This document shows, piece after piece, positions 37,394 through 45,500 of a stretch of 64,000 bases of DNA (positions within the stretch are counted from its first letter, which is position 1; the number at the start of each line of letters is the position of its first letter). The stretch comes from Monocercomonoides exilis. Its lineage: Eukaryota; Preaxostyla; Oxymonadida; Polymastigidae. The DNA lies in contig LSRY02000015.1 in the NCBI GenBank assembly GCA_001643675.2, forward strand, positions 1,442,001 to 1,506,000. The letters are read 5' to 3'. The notes beneath the pieces were generated by a model. The model ran no database searches, was not told the DNA's origin, and saw nothing but the letters and a program-made list of their open reading frames with translations. The translations under genes and the position numbers were made by a program.

Positions 37394-39079
37394 CACTGTT
37401 GCACAGGGATAAGTTTGATTAAGTCCACAAAAAAATGTATCTTTCCCTTTATTATCACTTGATGAAAATTTCACATATCTAATTCTCCCTCCATCATTTC
37501 TCAACCATTCACTTTTATCAGCAACTGATGACCATTCAGTCGAAACTCTGTTATCTGTTGTTCTTGTGGAAAAGCAAGTACTATCTATAAGATTGTCAAT
37601 TGAATTATAAATGACAACATCATGACCTCCTTTAAGGGCAATGTTGTTGTGAAAAAAGCAGTAAAACAATAATTTCTCCTCATATTTATTGAAATTATTG
37701 ATATAAATTCCTCCTGCCCCTCCAATTGAATAACAATTTAAAAAACAACATGAAAGACAACCAGCTTTTATATCGCATTGAACTATGTCACATCCACCTC
37801 CAGCAGAACTTATTTCCGAATTTGCGCTGCAATTGTTAAACAAACAGTCAATAATGAGTATCTCTTGATCATTAAAAGGAGAGTTTCCCACACTGATTCC
37901 TCCAGCATCATTTCCTGACCAACAATTTTTGAAGAAACAATTTGACGCATAACCCTTTGAAAGAATTGCATAATAACAAATTCCACCACCTCCTCTATCT
38001 CCTTCAAGCATTGCACATGTGCAATTGTCGAACTTACAGTGTTCAACATTTGCCTCAAGGATATTTTCCCCATAAATACCACCTCCCCTTGTTTTTGTTG
38101 CTTCACAATTCGAAAATGAAGAATTGAGAACTGCGAGCGTTGCATCTGGATTGTCGTGCACATAAAGTGCCCCTCCACAATCAGCTGTTTCATTGATCCA
38201 CTCACTCAACTTAAAAAATTGTGTTTCAGTTGAGCTCAATCTGTTCTTTTTGTTCAGTGAGTTTTCGATTCTCATATTATTAATGAATGATGAATTTGTT
38301 GATGAAAATAAAGATGAATTAACAGTTCCACAAATGACTCCTCCTTGAAGTCCATTTGCTGAATCACATATTTGACAATTGTCAAGAACACTTTTCAAGG
38401 CTCCGAGTTTTATTTTTTCAAAATTTGAATTATGATATTGAGTGATATTGAAAAATGAACATTTCGATATTTCTTCAGAATCACAACATCCAGAATGAAG
38501 AATGCTTCCACAATTCAAAATCACATTGTTGCAGAATGTTGATTCAGATAATCTTAGTGAGGCTGTGAGTGACGTTGAAGAAAGGCTGCTCATTGGTTGA
38601 TATTTTGGAGACCAATATGAAACATTGAAAAGATTGAATGAACCAAAACAATGAACCGGAGAAACACTCATCTTTTCTGATACAACAATTGTAATATGTT
38701 CGAACTCGCACTTTGAAAAAGTATCTATTGTCATGGAAGGTTTTGCTCCAAATGTATTGAATCTCAACGAAGACACAATTATTGATGCATTTGTTTCCAT
38801 CATCGATGATTGGACTTCAGCCTGAACTCTTCTGTTATTGATAGACATAAAGTCAAAATTAGTAATCTTGCTTGAATAATCGAAATCTTTCTGTTCTTTA
38901 CCGAAGAAAAATCCATCTTTTTCAAGCAACCGTGTGTTAATTGTTTTTGATTGAAAGTCATCATTTAACAAAGAGAAACTCTTCTGAGCTTTATTCATTT
39001 CTATTCCCTTCTCAAAGCATTGGAAAGAATGAATCATCAAAATAAATGCAATAACAGTCCATTTTTTAGAAACAATCAT
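29921..39079 (-). CDS. Giant beta-helix transmembrane receptor-like protein with pseudokinase domain
   Basis: A 3,052-residue intronless gene. It starts with a hydrophobic signal peptide (KKWTVIAFILMIHSF). The ectodomain, about 2,570 residues, has dozens of glycine-rich turns (GGALYVHD, GGGIYGEN, GGGMMVEVG, YGGGIYLHL) with F/C-x-N motifs, as in right-handed parallel beta-helix, POMP/pectin-lyase-like surface proteins, plus repeated CG-x4/5-PC inter-module motifs. A single transmembrane helix (WLLIVIIMGIILLIVLIGF) lies near 2597-2624. The cytoplasmic tail ends in a kinase-like fold with RWKAPEL near 2906, SIGMMLWECLTLQIPFGDY and SRPTLVEM, as in TKL-type kinases. I find no HRD catalytic loop and no DFG; the corresponding site reads NLSPHIVLF, so it is probably a pseudokinase. 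It may sense extracellular ligands; the ligand is unknown. The last 2,490 residues are duplicated in the gene at 42530. Confidence 0.85.
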   Translation of the reverse strand: MIVSKKWTVIAFILMIHSFQCFEKGIEMNKAQKSFSLLNDDFQSKTINTRLLEKDGFFFGKEQKDFDYSSKITNFDFMSINNRRVQAEVQSSMMETNASIIVSSLRFNTFGAKPSMTIDTFSKCEFEHITIVVSEKMSVSPVHCFGSFNLFNVSYWSPKYQPMSSLSSTSLTASLRLSESTFCNNVILNCGSILHSGCCDSEEISKCSFFNITQYHNSNFEKIKLGALKSVLDNCQICDSANGLQGGVICGTVNSSLFSSTNSSFINNMRIENSLNKKNRLSSTETQFFKLSEWINETADCGGALYVHDNPDATLAVLNSSFSNCEATKTRGGGIYGENILEANVEHCKFDNCTCAMLEGDRGGGGICYYAILSKGYASNCFFKNCWSGNDAGGISVGNSPFNDQEILIIDCLFNNCSANSEISSAGGGCDIVQCDIKAGCLSCCFLNCYSIGGAGGIYINNFNKYEEKLLFYCFFHNNIALKGGHDVVIYNSIDNLIDSTCFSTRTTDNRVSTEWSSVADKSEWLRNDGGRIRYVKFSSSDNKGKDTFFCGLNQTYPCATVSHCLTQMIVGFVEEIKVLGGTVVEGKGVDIGEKTISVSGVSPAGSAIETQFETNGLSLFCVGTGELTVSDLSVVHNSSFENNRRSILFEVQGSGGINLERLNISMDADHSEERSIQNSLVKMEGGELKMKDVRWSQTFSTTSVMSLPQGSSVTLSLDNCTFNNIVRTTAGSSLMGVGEGSYSITLEGCTLDGCGSEDSEFGGGMMVEVGNVGSLNVSGGVVKNCYASTVQGRGGGIGLKVRDTNAEFQISSAFEGNRAKWGSDIFVDSIDLETTAKGGKITSLTASFDTKSKIQGYDNGNDSIPIPLCVYLIPLPEEIIVSNVDAFDHSRCGFAEFPCLTLKHSLTRQISEKKIVVDGMIEMKNELTFGSFQHTIRGKDVNGGWEVSNDPNGSDGSMITVSANTNVSSLVFSVPSVLPNHEAFFCSTSQLFSLDGCSLTFQDPQSALSYVFLSATEGDVSVSSLNVLSLTIENCPLISLDGINAAGSFASMNVEDMSSTGNSVLFGMANGASFSIKDSTLSVKASSQADLPSGSIRVISTNSAKTLKLTNNTMSGFKGDGGDGGAMKCTLGRDCSLEIIGGAMSGCEGNGGNGGGLWVEMEEGSSFTVGNMTDADSARAIFPNDESDLFELVSCKATQNTGGEHGYGGGIYLHLDDEASSFILRDVSFSGCDAREGKEIFINSYDLSSVISRTSMGFEVDLNNFTKMNGFERSTLNDAFAIPLVVYLWDNFSGSAFVGGGSLSHDFSICGYELFPCSTIAKAASVHFEGKKKDITILESFAFEDELSLRTDEWNVKAKQNEMKCEVADLTEGTQSGLIENSVSVSMTSIVFSLIQSLSSHESVFECHSEKLTLNKCGMEGGIEAISTVFVSVVGGAVEVSEFSTMNMRIEDSSFFIVEGSINSRPSMNMTNSDFGEISFGDGCIVEFHNGNIEKITGCTFSSITRSKGSGGCISITNDGYDGSDCKVEINDCTFEECAVEEEGTEIGGGALFCEASSKTNLLINLCSFYCCTAPYEGEEVGYGGGIMLSLLSEMGEATFMISSPTFSSDKPNNARFGKDLFVSSPSLISSIKNETLPFVKDRLEMLTEDSMRGYDGGNRECAIPLIYFWKEVGSSVHVAREGNNVVVCGLLEYPCGSVDYGLKRGSGLGIWSIAIQGTCDVRNEMSVSGMRLEGTNGETDKIQFVKAIEGDKGAVVECKGVVQFKEVGMVIPTAFDNEASILIQTGSDAINTSIAGCSIHMSDNAEGELTFVLISATKGIVEIEKTKMAGLASMHEIMSISVGCVITMSDVSFEEISLSEKSAIAMSESEIPGNGNDNAEEEEWNVLFEQCSFVNVKNTVPNNPSFLFCDMQNEMKLKMENSTIDGCGSASSNEGGGMFFLLNERGRLEMNHTNVTECFCSNNGRGGGLFLKTQSVAKKSLPFVLSNITFKENVALKGRDMFVKCTDLDSQISESQFLINFGEPFVKELAIWGCTADDYGDEEDLLGRVYVFRSEFIFVSSIVGNSSNSKNCGEMKGACSSLNVGVSHIIPSDYSQLLIWNETTLTGSCSAQKVTIKSMEASRNAEIKVNEMSLADGVVTTSETVRIEKVSFVFGVMQNVVCPCLIHQANGSLILESVSFLSESGSMENSQTLFDFSLLVVENGIFEADRCGVGCLKFSKSMFQILCSERATFEDLTVCNAQCTSSAIECGKNEKVIISKLAATNISLQDRSLISFENGHSSLVLSLALSSFTNISRLASRPSVVCATQPLAGLEMCNCSIRECISDCVKGSQVAIALAESALMDLCQFEGSMADNTEEINGVSNKICQWNGSVVDFSKSSVMIKDTTICNSSKGGMTVSGGNAIIEKGEFLNSNPSIANYPSLRRNIICSDSGTLNVMSLKGGDGWERNTSLWMLNYGCSFEGIISERASSFFIPVLESVEANEKGAEMEIVFKGKLLLPCNLSFMIVKQMGDEKQIEKYEFDESEYASETEVEGRLKREIIREAGDEEEVRVSILFGNAKNPSSTDSFILKNRSEPKANGDERIVEGGKEGKSYWLLIVIIMGIILLIVLIGFILFIVRWRKVKERNEELQEIVNDNIRKDPKAFEMVTMEMSPEEQWRRAEREAEKKNDERMKKRVYEKSLGHSESSEHLLSESGSTEYILGRDSDKIPQWMSEKDEEEEIRKRTPSPSISSTCSTDSDSTFVRGEDLCPTTSSMSNLVDAMACSSPHEKLIVDLRDSLFMLLHGRNKTKEMAIGSLQEREQTAAQILFWVANLSLHSFDEMENPLQSLNNLSPHIVLFSEHMVICIVMHSDILLDDDSDSSSISSSTVVTSASGNDDDEDSLPSSAFEEEDSFKKECLRWKAPELHINKKMGATKESVAFSIGMMLWECLTLQIPFGDYEAEVAGQKIVNGERPRVEKIGDPSMRGIVERCLLEESKSRPTLVEMKREFIQRFPPGAVTLTISDAIDIGSGVEDRSKASNESGSSRTIYNESSIYSLVRPERRDRE

Positions 39080-39535
39080 TGTAATTTTTTGGCTTATGGT
39101 TCTTGTTCAATTGTCAATGATCTTTTATCCCATTAATGAATATTTAGATTTATTTTCCATGAGCTTTCTGTAATAATCTTTTCAACAATTTTTGGACTCA
39201 AATCGATAATTCAACAAGAAATCCTGTTTTTTACAAAAAACGCATTTCTTTAAATAGATTTAAAAACAATAAATTTGAGAAAATTATTTATTTGTTCTTG
39301 TTTCAACAATTTTTGTGAATATATAAATATATATAGATATATAGATATATATACAAATGGAAAATCGAATCCTTTGAAGAACAATGCAATTAACAAATAA
39401 ACCTTTGATAAAGAATATTTGTTGTTTTGTTATTACACAACAATGTTTAAATCGTTAATATATTATTTCGTTCAAACAAGCAAGAAAATTAATTATCTGT
39501 TTTTGTGAATATTCAGGCAGAAGATATTCACCTTG

Positions 39536-39562
39536 TTTTTTTTTTTTTTTTTTTTTTTTTTT
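39536..39562. repeat. Poly-T tract followed by ATT repeats
   Basis: Twenty-seven consecutive T residues, continuing into ATTATTATT and T-rich DNA to about 39605. Homopolymers of this length are prone to length errors in assemblies. Confidence 0.9.
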
Positions 39563-40486
39563 ATTATTATTATTATTTTTTATTTATTATTTTTTATTTT
39601 TTTTTGAATTATCAGTTTTGTTATTTCGATTGTGATGAACGATTTATTTTATAAGAAAAAACAAATATATGATATTCATGAACTGAATATAGGAAAAGCT
39701 AATATAAATATCGAATTTTTTGAAATCTTGTTTGAGATATTTTTGAATAAAGAAAAAAAAGCTAATAACCTATTTATATCTTGCTGATTCGATTGATTAA
39801 ATTTCATTTTGGCTGTGGGATTTAATTTTTCAATAAAGTTTCACATCAAAAATTTCAAATCTTCTTTTCTTTTCAAATAAAGACAAATACTATTCAGCAA
39901 TTAATTAAAACTAGCATTGATGTTCAAATAGAACGATATTTGTGAAAAATGAATCAAAAAAGAAATATTTTGTTCATTTGAAAAAAGTTGTATTATTTGC
40001 AACTTTTCAAAAAAAATGAATCATAATATTAATTATGTTTTCTTCATTTTTGACTCTTTTGAAATAATTCTTTATTATTATCTTTCAATTAGCTTCGAAC
40101 AAAGTTCATCATTTAATTGTTGATCAAAAACAGTTATTCATGAAAATCATTTGAATAACATTCAATAGGAACAAAAATATTTTCAACGGAATAAGAATTG
40201 CCATTCAAAATGAATTTATTCTATGTGAAAGTTAAAACACTGAAAAGAATTCACTTTCACATTTCAGTGAACATGAATGGATTTGTTCTCAATATCGTAA
40301 CAATAATTTACTGTTTTTATTTATCAAATGTTCATTTTTTCGATGAAAGCAAAAATTCATCTTTCTCAAGAAAAACAAATAATATTTATTGTTTCTTGAA
40401 AAGTTCCTTTTGTTTTTTTGTCATGAGAATATGAAAATGGAGTATTTAAATCAAATTTTCATTCCCCTTCACCAATTTATATGGAT

Positions 40487-40729
40487 TATTCATTTTGGAA
40501 AGTTGCAAATGTTTAATATCCGAGTTTAATGAAAATGGACATTTTTTGATCATTTTTTGTTGTTGATCCATCAAATTTCTCCACTATGCACTTATGCTCA
40601 TATCAAATAAGCATGTTGTTTCTAATCAGCAAAATGATAGAGATTGATAATTCAATTGCTAAATATGATTAAATAAGGAACATTTTTATTTAACCAGGAT
40701 ATTTAACATTTGCGACTTTTCAAAAAGAA
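40487..40729. repeat. Foldback pair of ~37 bp imperfect arms
   Basis: The sequence around 40487-40521 (core GAAAGTTGCAAATGTTTAAT) recurs inverted at 40691-40729 (core ATTTAACATTTGCGACTTTT), with about 170 bp between. Related single copies are at 39990-40015 and 58505-58530. It may be a small foldback or MITE-type repeat. Confidence 0.45.
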
Positions 40730-41425
40730 TCACATTATTGATATGTTTTTCAATCTTTCAATAGAATTTATTTCTTTTGAATGATTATGGCAATAGGATG
40801 AAAATTTTTAATCTTGAGATTAGTATTAATTTGAGTGAGTAAAACAATATTTTTTGCTTTGTTCAAAAAAATCTTGAAAAATTTTATATTAACATGATGC
40901 ATGAAGTCTGTTTCTTTCTTTCTTTCTTTATTTTAATGATAAATGAAATGGAATAGCAACGTATTTCAGTGTTGTTCACGTGATGTTTTGTTTTTGATAT
41001 CCTTGAATTAAAAAAGAGTTCAAAAAGATTTGCAAACAATAATTATCAAAAGTGTCTAGGTAATGCGAAATACTCAAAAAAAAAAATTAGAAATAATTCA
41101 AAACATAATTGAATATTAAAGGTTGCTTTGCAAGATTTATGTTTTTATTTTTTTAAACAAATATAGAAAGAATAATAGTCCAAAATGGGCAAAACAAATG
41201 ATCAAAAACAAATTGGAAATTCCTTTGATTTATGTTTAGAACTAAAATTGTCACGTAACTATTTCTTTGAACGTTTATATGTGTGCAGCCTTTGTTCAAT
41301 ACATATTATAAATGCATATTTTATAAACAATCACGTCCTCCATATAAAAAATGTTCTGATGAAAAACTATTTCAGGATAAAAAAACCACCAATTGTTTTT
41401 TCATTAATTTCAATTTCATTTTTTA

Positions 41426-42209
41426 CACCAAAAATTATTCAACATCGAAAAAGTTTAATTCAAGATCGAAAATTATTATTCGAAATTGCAAAACTTTAAT
41501 TCGAAATCGAAAAAGTTTAAAACAACATCGAAAATATTTAATTCAACATCGAAAATTTTTTGTCGTGAAAAAATTTGAAAAAAAATTAAAAATTCATACT
41601 CATGTCAGTTTCTTTTCTTTCAGCTATTGATCTGAGAAATTTGTCAATTTCAATTAGAAAATTATTTTTTGATGCTTTTTTGGTGTTTGATTGTATTCAA
41701 TAGCGTGAATATAAAAAAGTTGAATATTTTTTTATTCTTCACATGTGTTCAGGAGACAATAAGCAATTTTTGCAAAAAATAAAAGCAATAGGATAGTTCA
41801 TGATCTTGTTTCGTCCACAAAAAGACAGAATTTCATCTCATTTATTGAATACGAAATGTTTTGAATTCATATATTGCATTGGAAACTGAAAAAATAAAAC
41901 ATTTTCAATTTTCATATTAATAAAAGAATCGATTGATATCAGTCTTTGTCATAAAAAACAGTCGTTTAAAACGAAAGAAAAACATTTCCAATAAATAAAC
42001 ATTGGTTATTATCAACATTTGTGTCAATAAAATTTCCTTGGTTTTGACTTGAATTGAAATTCCGAACTAATCAACTTCTTTTTCGATTTTGAATTAAACT
42101 TTTTCGATGTTGAATTAAATATTTTCGATTTCGAATTAAACTTTTTCGATTTTGAATAATAATTTTCGATGTTGAATTAAAGTTTTTCGATCTTGAATAA
42201 TTTTTGGTG
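41426..42209. mobile_element. MITE-like element with TA flanks and satellite-like inverted ends
   Basis: The left end CACCAAAAATTATTCAA directly follows TA (41424-41425), and its inverted copy ends at 42209 directly before TA (42210-42211). Each end continues for about 140 bp as a series of roughly 20 bp degenerate units of the type AATTCRAMATCGAAAA, inverted with respect to each other. The interior has no transposase. TA flanks and inverted ends are typical of Tc1/mariner-related MITEs; that assignment is inference. Confidence 0.6.
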
Positions 42210-42529
42210 TAGATATTTCAAACGAAAATATTTCTTTTGATAGCTATTCTTCTTTTCATTGATAGATAATTGCGCATTGAAGAATATATTGTTGGAAATG
42301 ACCTCAAGATGTTAATATTCCTCATTCAGAAAGAATGAAACAAAATCAAAGAGATTCAAGAGAGGCAAAAAAGAAAATACCATCTTTCATAACCGAATAG
42401 TTTAATAATTGAAAGACAAAGCAATATGAACAATCACCGATTTTTCAAATGGAAGAAAGATTGGAAGAATTGATATTTTCCAGAGATACTGAAAAAATTT
42501 TGAACGTAATTATAAAAAATAGATAAATA

Positions 42530-45500
42530 ATGGCCCATAAGAATCTTTCTAATATGATTCTTTTTATTTTGGCTGAGTGCTTGCGTTTGACATTTTGTGG
42601 CACAGATACAAATGATGCACAAAGGAATGGACATCTCGTTTATCAAATTCCTACTCAGTCTGAAAGTCAAATTTTGGAGAAAGAGAGTGTTGTTCAAATG
42701 TTTTGTGAAATACATAACTCATCAGTCGAATTCAAGGGGATATTGTTTGAAGGAGCAGATGATTGTATAACTTTTGACATTCAAGCAAATTCATTCCTGC
42801 ACTTTGATTACTGCATGTTGATGAGAAAAAGAGGTTTCAATAAACATTTTGTCTTCAATGAAGGAACATTTGAAATAACAAACACCACTTTGAACATCGA
42901 AAAAAGAGACAATAATTGTGATATGACAATGATGAGTCTTGTGAAGATGGAAGGAGACCATTCATCGTTGCTTGTGAGAAACAGTGAGTGGAAGAACATT
43001 GTGTTTTTCTGGAGTGGAAGCATCGTGAGAAACGGAAAAGGAAGTTTTGAAGGAATCAAAAAGTGCGTTATTTCAAACATCACAATGAAAATCATTAAAA
43101 CTGATGAAATGACATTTGAGAAAGTGTCGATGATGAAAACGAGTTCAATGGAAGATTGTCGAGTTGAAAGTTCGATGAATGTGCTGGAGGGAGGGATTGT
43201 GAGTGGAACAGAAGGATCCATTGCATTTTCTTGCAACAATTGCACATTCATTCACAATGAAAGGGTGGATTGGAGAGTGGGAAATACAGAAAGAAATTCA
43301 ACAACTCAAACACAGACATATAAGAATGCTGAATGGAATGAATGCTCTGCTCCATGTGGTGGTGCACTATATGTGCATGACAATTCGGATGCCATTCTGA
43401 CTGTTGAGAATTCAACTTTTGTGAAATGCAATGCAACTTCAACAAGAGGTGGAGGAATATTTGCTTTGAATATTGCTGAATGCCTTATGAAGCATTCAAC
43501 ATTCATTGAATGTTTCAGCTTTTCAGAAAGTCCTGGAGGCGGAGGGGCTGGAGCAGAAATAGAAGGAATGACTTCACAAGTGTTTGTTGAGGACTGCCTT
43601 TTTAAAGATGATTTGTCCGGAGATGATGCAGGAGGGTTAGGAATTTGGAGTTCAAAAACGACGAAAACAAAAGATTGTGTTTTCGGTTGTATATTCAAAA
43701 ACTGCTCTTGTCAACTGACACTTTCATCATATGGTGGAGGATTCATTCATTGGAATCCAGTAGATCGAGTGGTCGCAAGAAACTGCCATTTTGAGAATTG
43801 CCAATCAATGCAGTATGGAGGTGGAATGTGTTTAATAGTTAGTACATTTGGCCACGAAATCCTTTGGTTTTGCTTTTTCCATAACAACACTGCACCTCTT
43901 GGAAATGATATTTATGTGCACGACAATAGTCAAAGTCCCCAAACTGTCTTTTGTTATTCGACACGAACAGAAGGAGTGAGATATTTTGCATATGGAATAG
44001 ACAAAAGTGAATGGCTTCCAAACAATGGAGGAAAATGCAGATTTGTTGCTTCAACTCAAAATCAGACAAAAGCAAAAGACACATTCAGCTGTGGATTGAA
44101 TGAAAGTTGTGCATGCCTCACAATCAGTCATTGTCTGACTCAAATGATTGTGGGATTTGTGGAGGAAATCAAGGTGTTGGGTGGAACAGTTGTGGAGGGA
44201 AAGGGAGTTGATATTGGGGAGAAAACAATCTCTGTGAGTGGAGTTTCTCCAGCTGGCTCAGCTATTGAAACACAATTTGAGACAAATGGACTGAGTCTGT
44301 TTTGTGTTGGAACAGGGGAATTGACTGTGAGCGATCTGTCTGTGGTTCACAACTCGTCATTTGAAAATAACCGAAGAAGCATATTGTTTGAGGTTCAAGG
44401 GTCTGGAGGGATCAATTTGGAGAGATTGAACATATCGATGGATGCAGATCATTCAGAAGAGAGGAGCATTCAGAACTCACTTGTGAAGATGGAAGGGGGA
44501 GAGTTGAAGATGAAAGATGTGAGATGGTCACAAACATTCAGCACAACAAGTGTGATGTCTCTGCCTCAAGGATCGTCTGTGACATTGTCTCTGGATAACT
44601 GCACATTCAATAATATTGTGAGGACAACAGCAGGATCATCGCTGATGGGCGTGGGTGAAGGGTCATATTCGATAACCCTTGAGGGATGCACACTTGATGG
44701 CTGTGGGAGTGAAGACTCTGAGTTTGGAGGAGGGATGATGGTTGAAGTGGGGAATGTTGGTTCATTGAATGTGAGTGGAGGTGTTGTGAAAAACTGTTAT
44801 GCCTCAACCGTCCAAGGGAGAGGAGGAGGGATTGGGCTGAAAGTGAGAGATACAAATGCAGAGTTTCAGATTTCATCAGCATTTGAGGGGAACAGAGCCA
44901 AATGGGGAAGTGATATTTTTGTTGACTCAATCGATCTGGAAACAACAGCAAAAGGTGGGAAAATCACTTCATTGACAGCTTCGTTTGATACAAAGAGCAA
45001 AATACAAGGGTATGATAATGGAAATGATTCAATTCCAATTCCACTTTGTGTTTATTTGATTCCTTTGCCAGAAGAGATCATTGTGAGTAATGTTGATGCA
45101 TTTGATCATTCTCGTTGTGGGTTTGCCGAGTTTCCCTGTCTGACTCTGAAGCATTCTCTGACAAGGCAAATAAGTGAAAAGAAGATTGTTGTCGATGGGA
45201 TGATTGAAATGAAAAATGAGCTGACATTTGGCTCCTTCCAACACACAATCAGGGGGGAAAGATGTAAACGGTGGATGGGAGGTGAGCAATGATCCGAATG
45301 GAAGTGACGGAAGCATGATAACGGTCAGTGCAAATACGAATGTGAGTTCACTTGTTTTCTCTGTTCCATCTGTTCTTCCAAACCACGAAGCATTCTTCTG
45401 TTCCACCTCACAGTTATTTTCCCTTGACGGCTGCTCGCTGACATTTCAAGATCCCCAATCAGCATTGTCTTATGTGTTTTTATCAGCAACGGAAGGCGAT

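Larger units (their letters stand above)
39080..42529. promoter_or_regulatory. AT-rich spacer between divergent receptor genes
   Basis: This 3.45 kb separates the two divergent start codons, so it should contain both promoters, but I cannot point to a motif. It is extremely AT-rich and holds an AT-dinucleotide tract near 39318-39352, a T27 run, a foldback repeat (40487-40729) and a MITE-like element (41426-42209). Its few open frames have no protein-like composition. Confidence 0.5.

Noticed and set aside
30300-37500. Many open frames of 60-250 codons antisense to the receptor genes
   Set aside because: They mirror the codon pattern of the sense gene, are interrupted, and occur identically in both arms; they are shadows, not genes.
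39080-41420. Small genes in the receptor spacer (for example 40198-40434)
   Set aside because: Composition is that of AT-rich spacer, and parts match dispersed foldback repeats. No protein-like motif was seen.
45228-45292. Programmed ribosomal frameshift in the G6 run
   Set aside because: The twin arm has five G and an uninterrupted frame, so an insertion or sequencing error is simpler. No conserved slippery heptamer with a downstream stem is evident.
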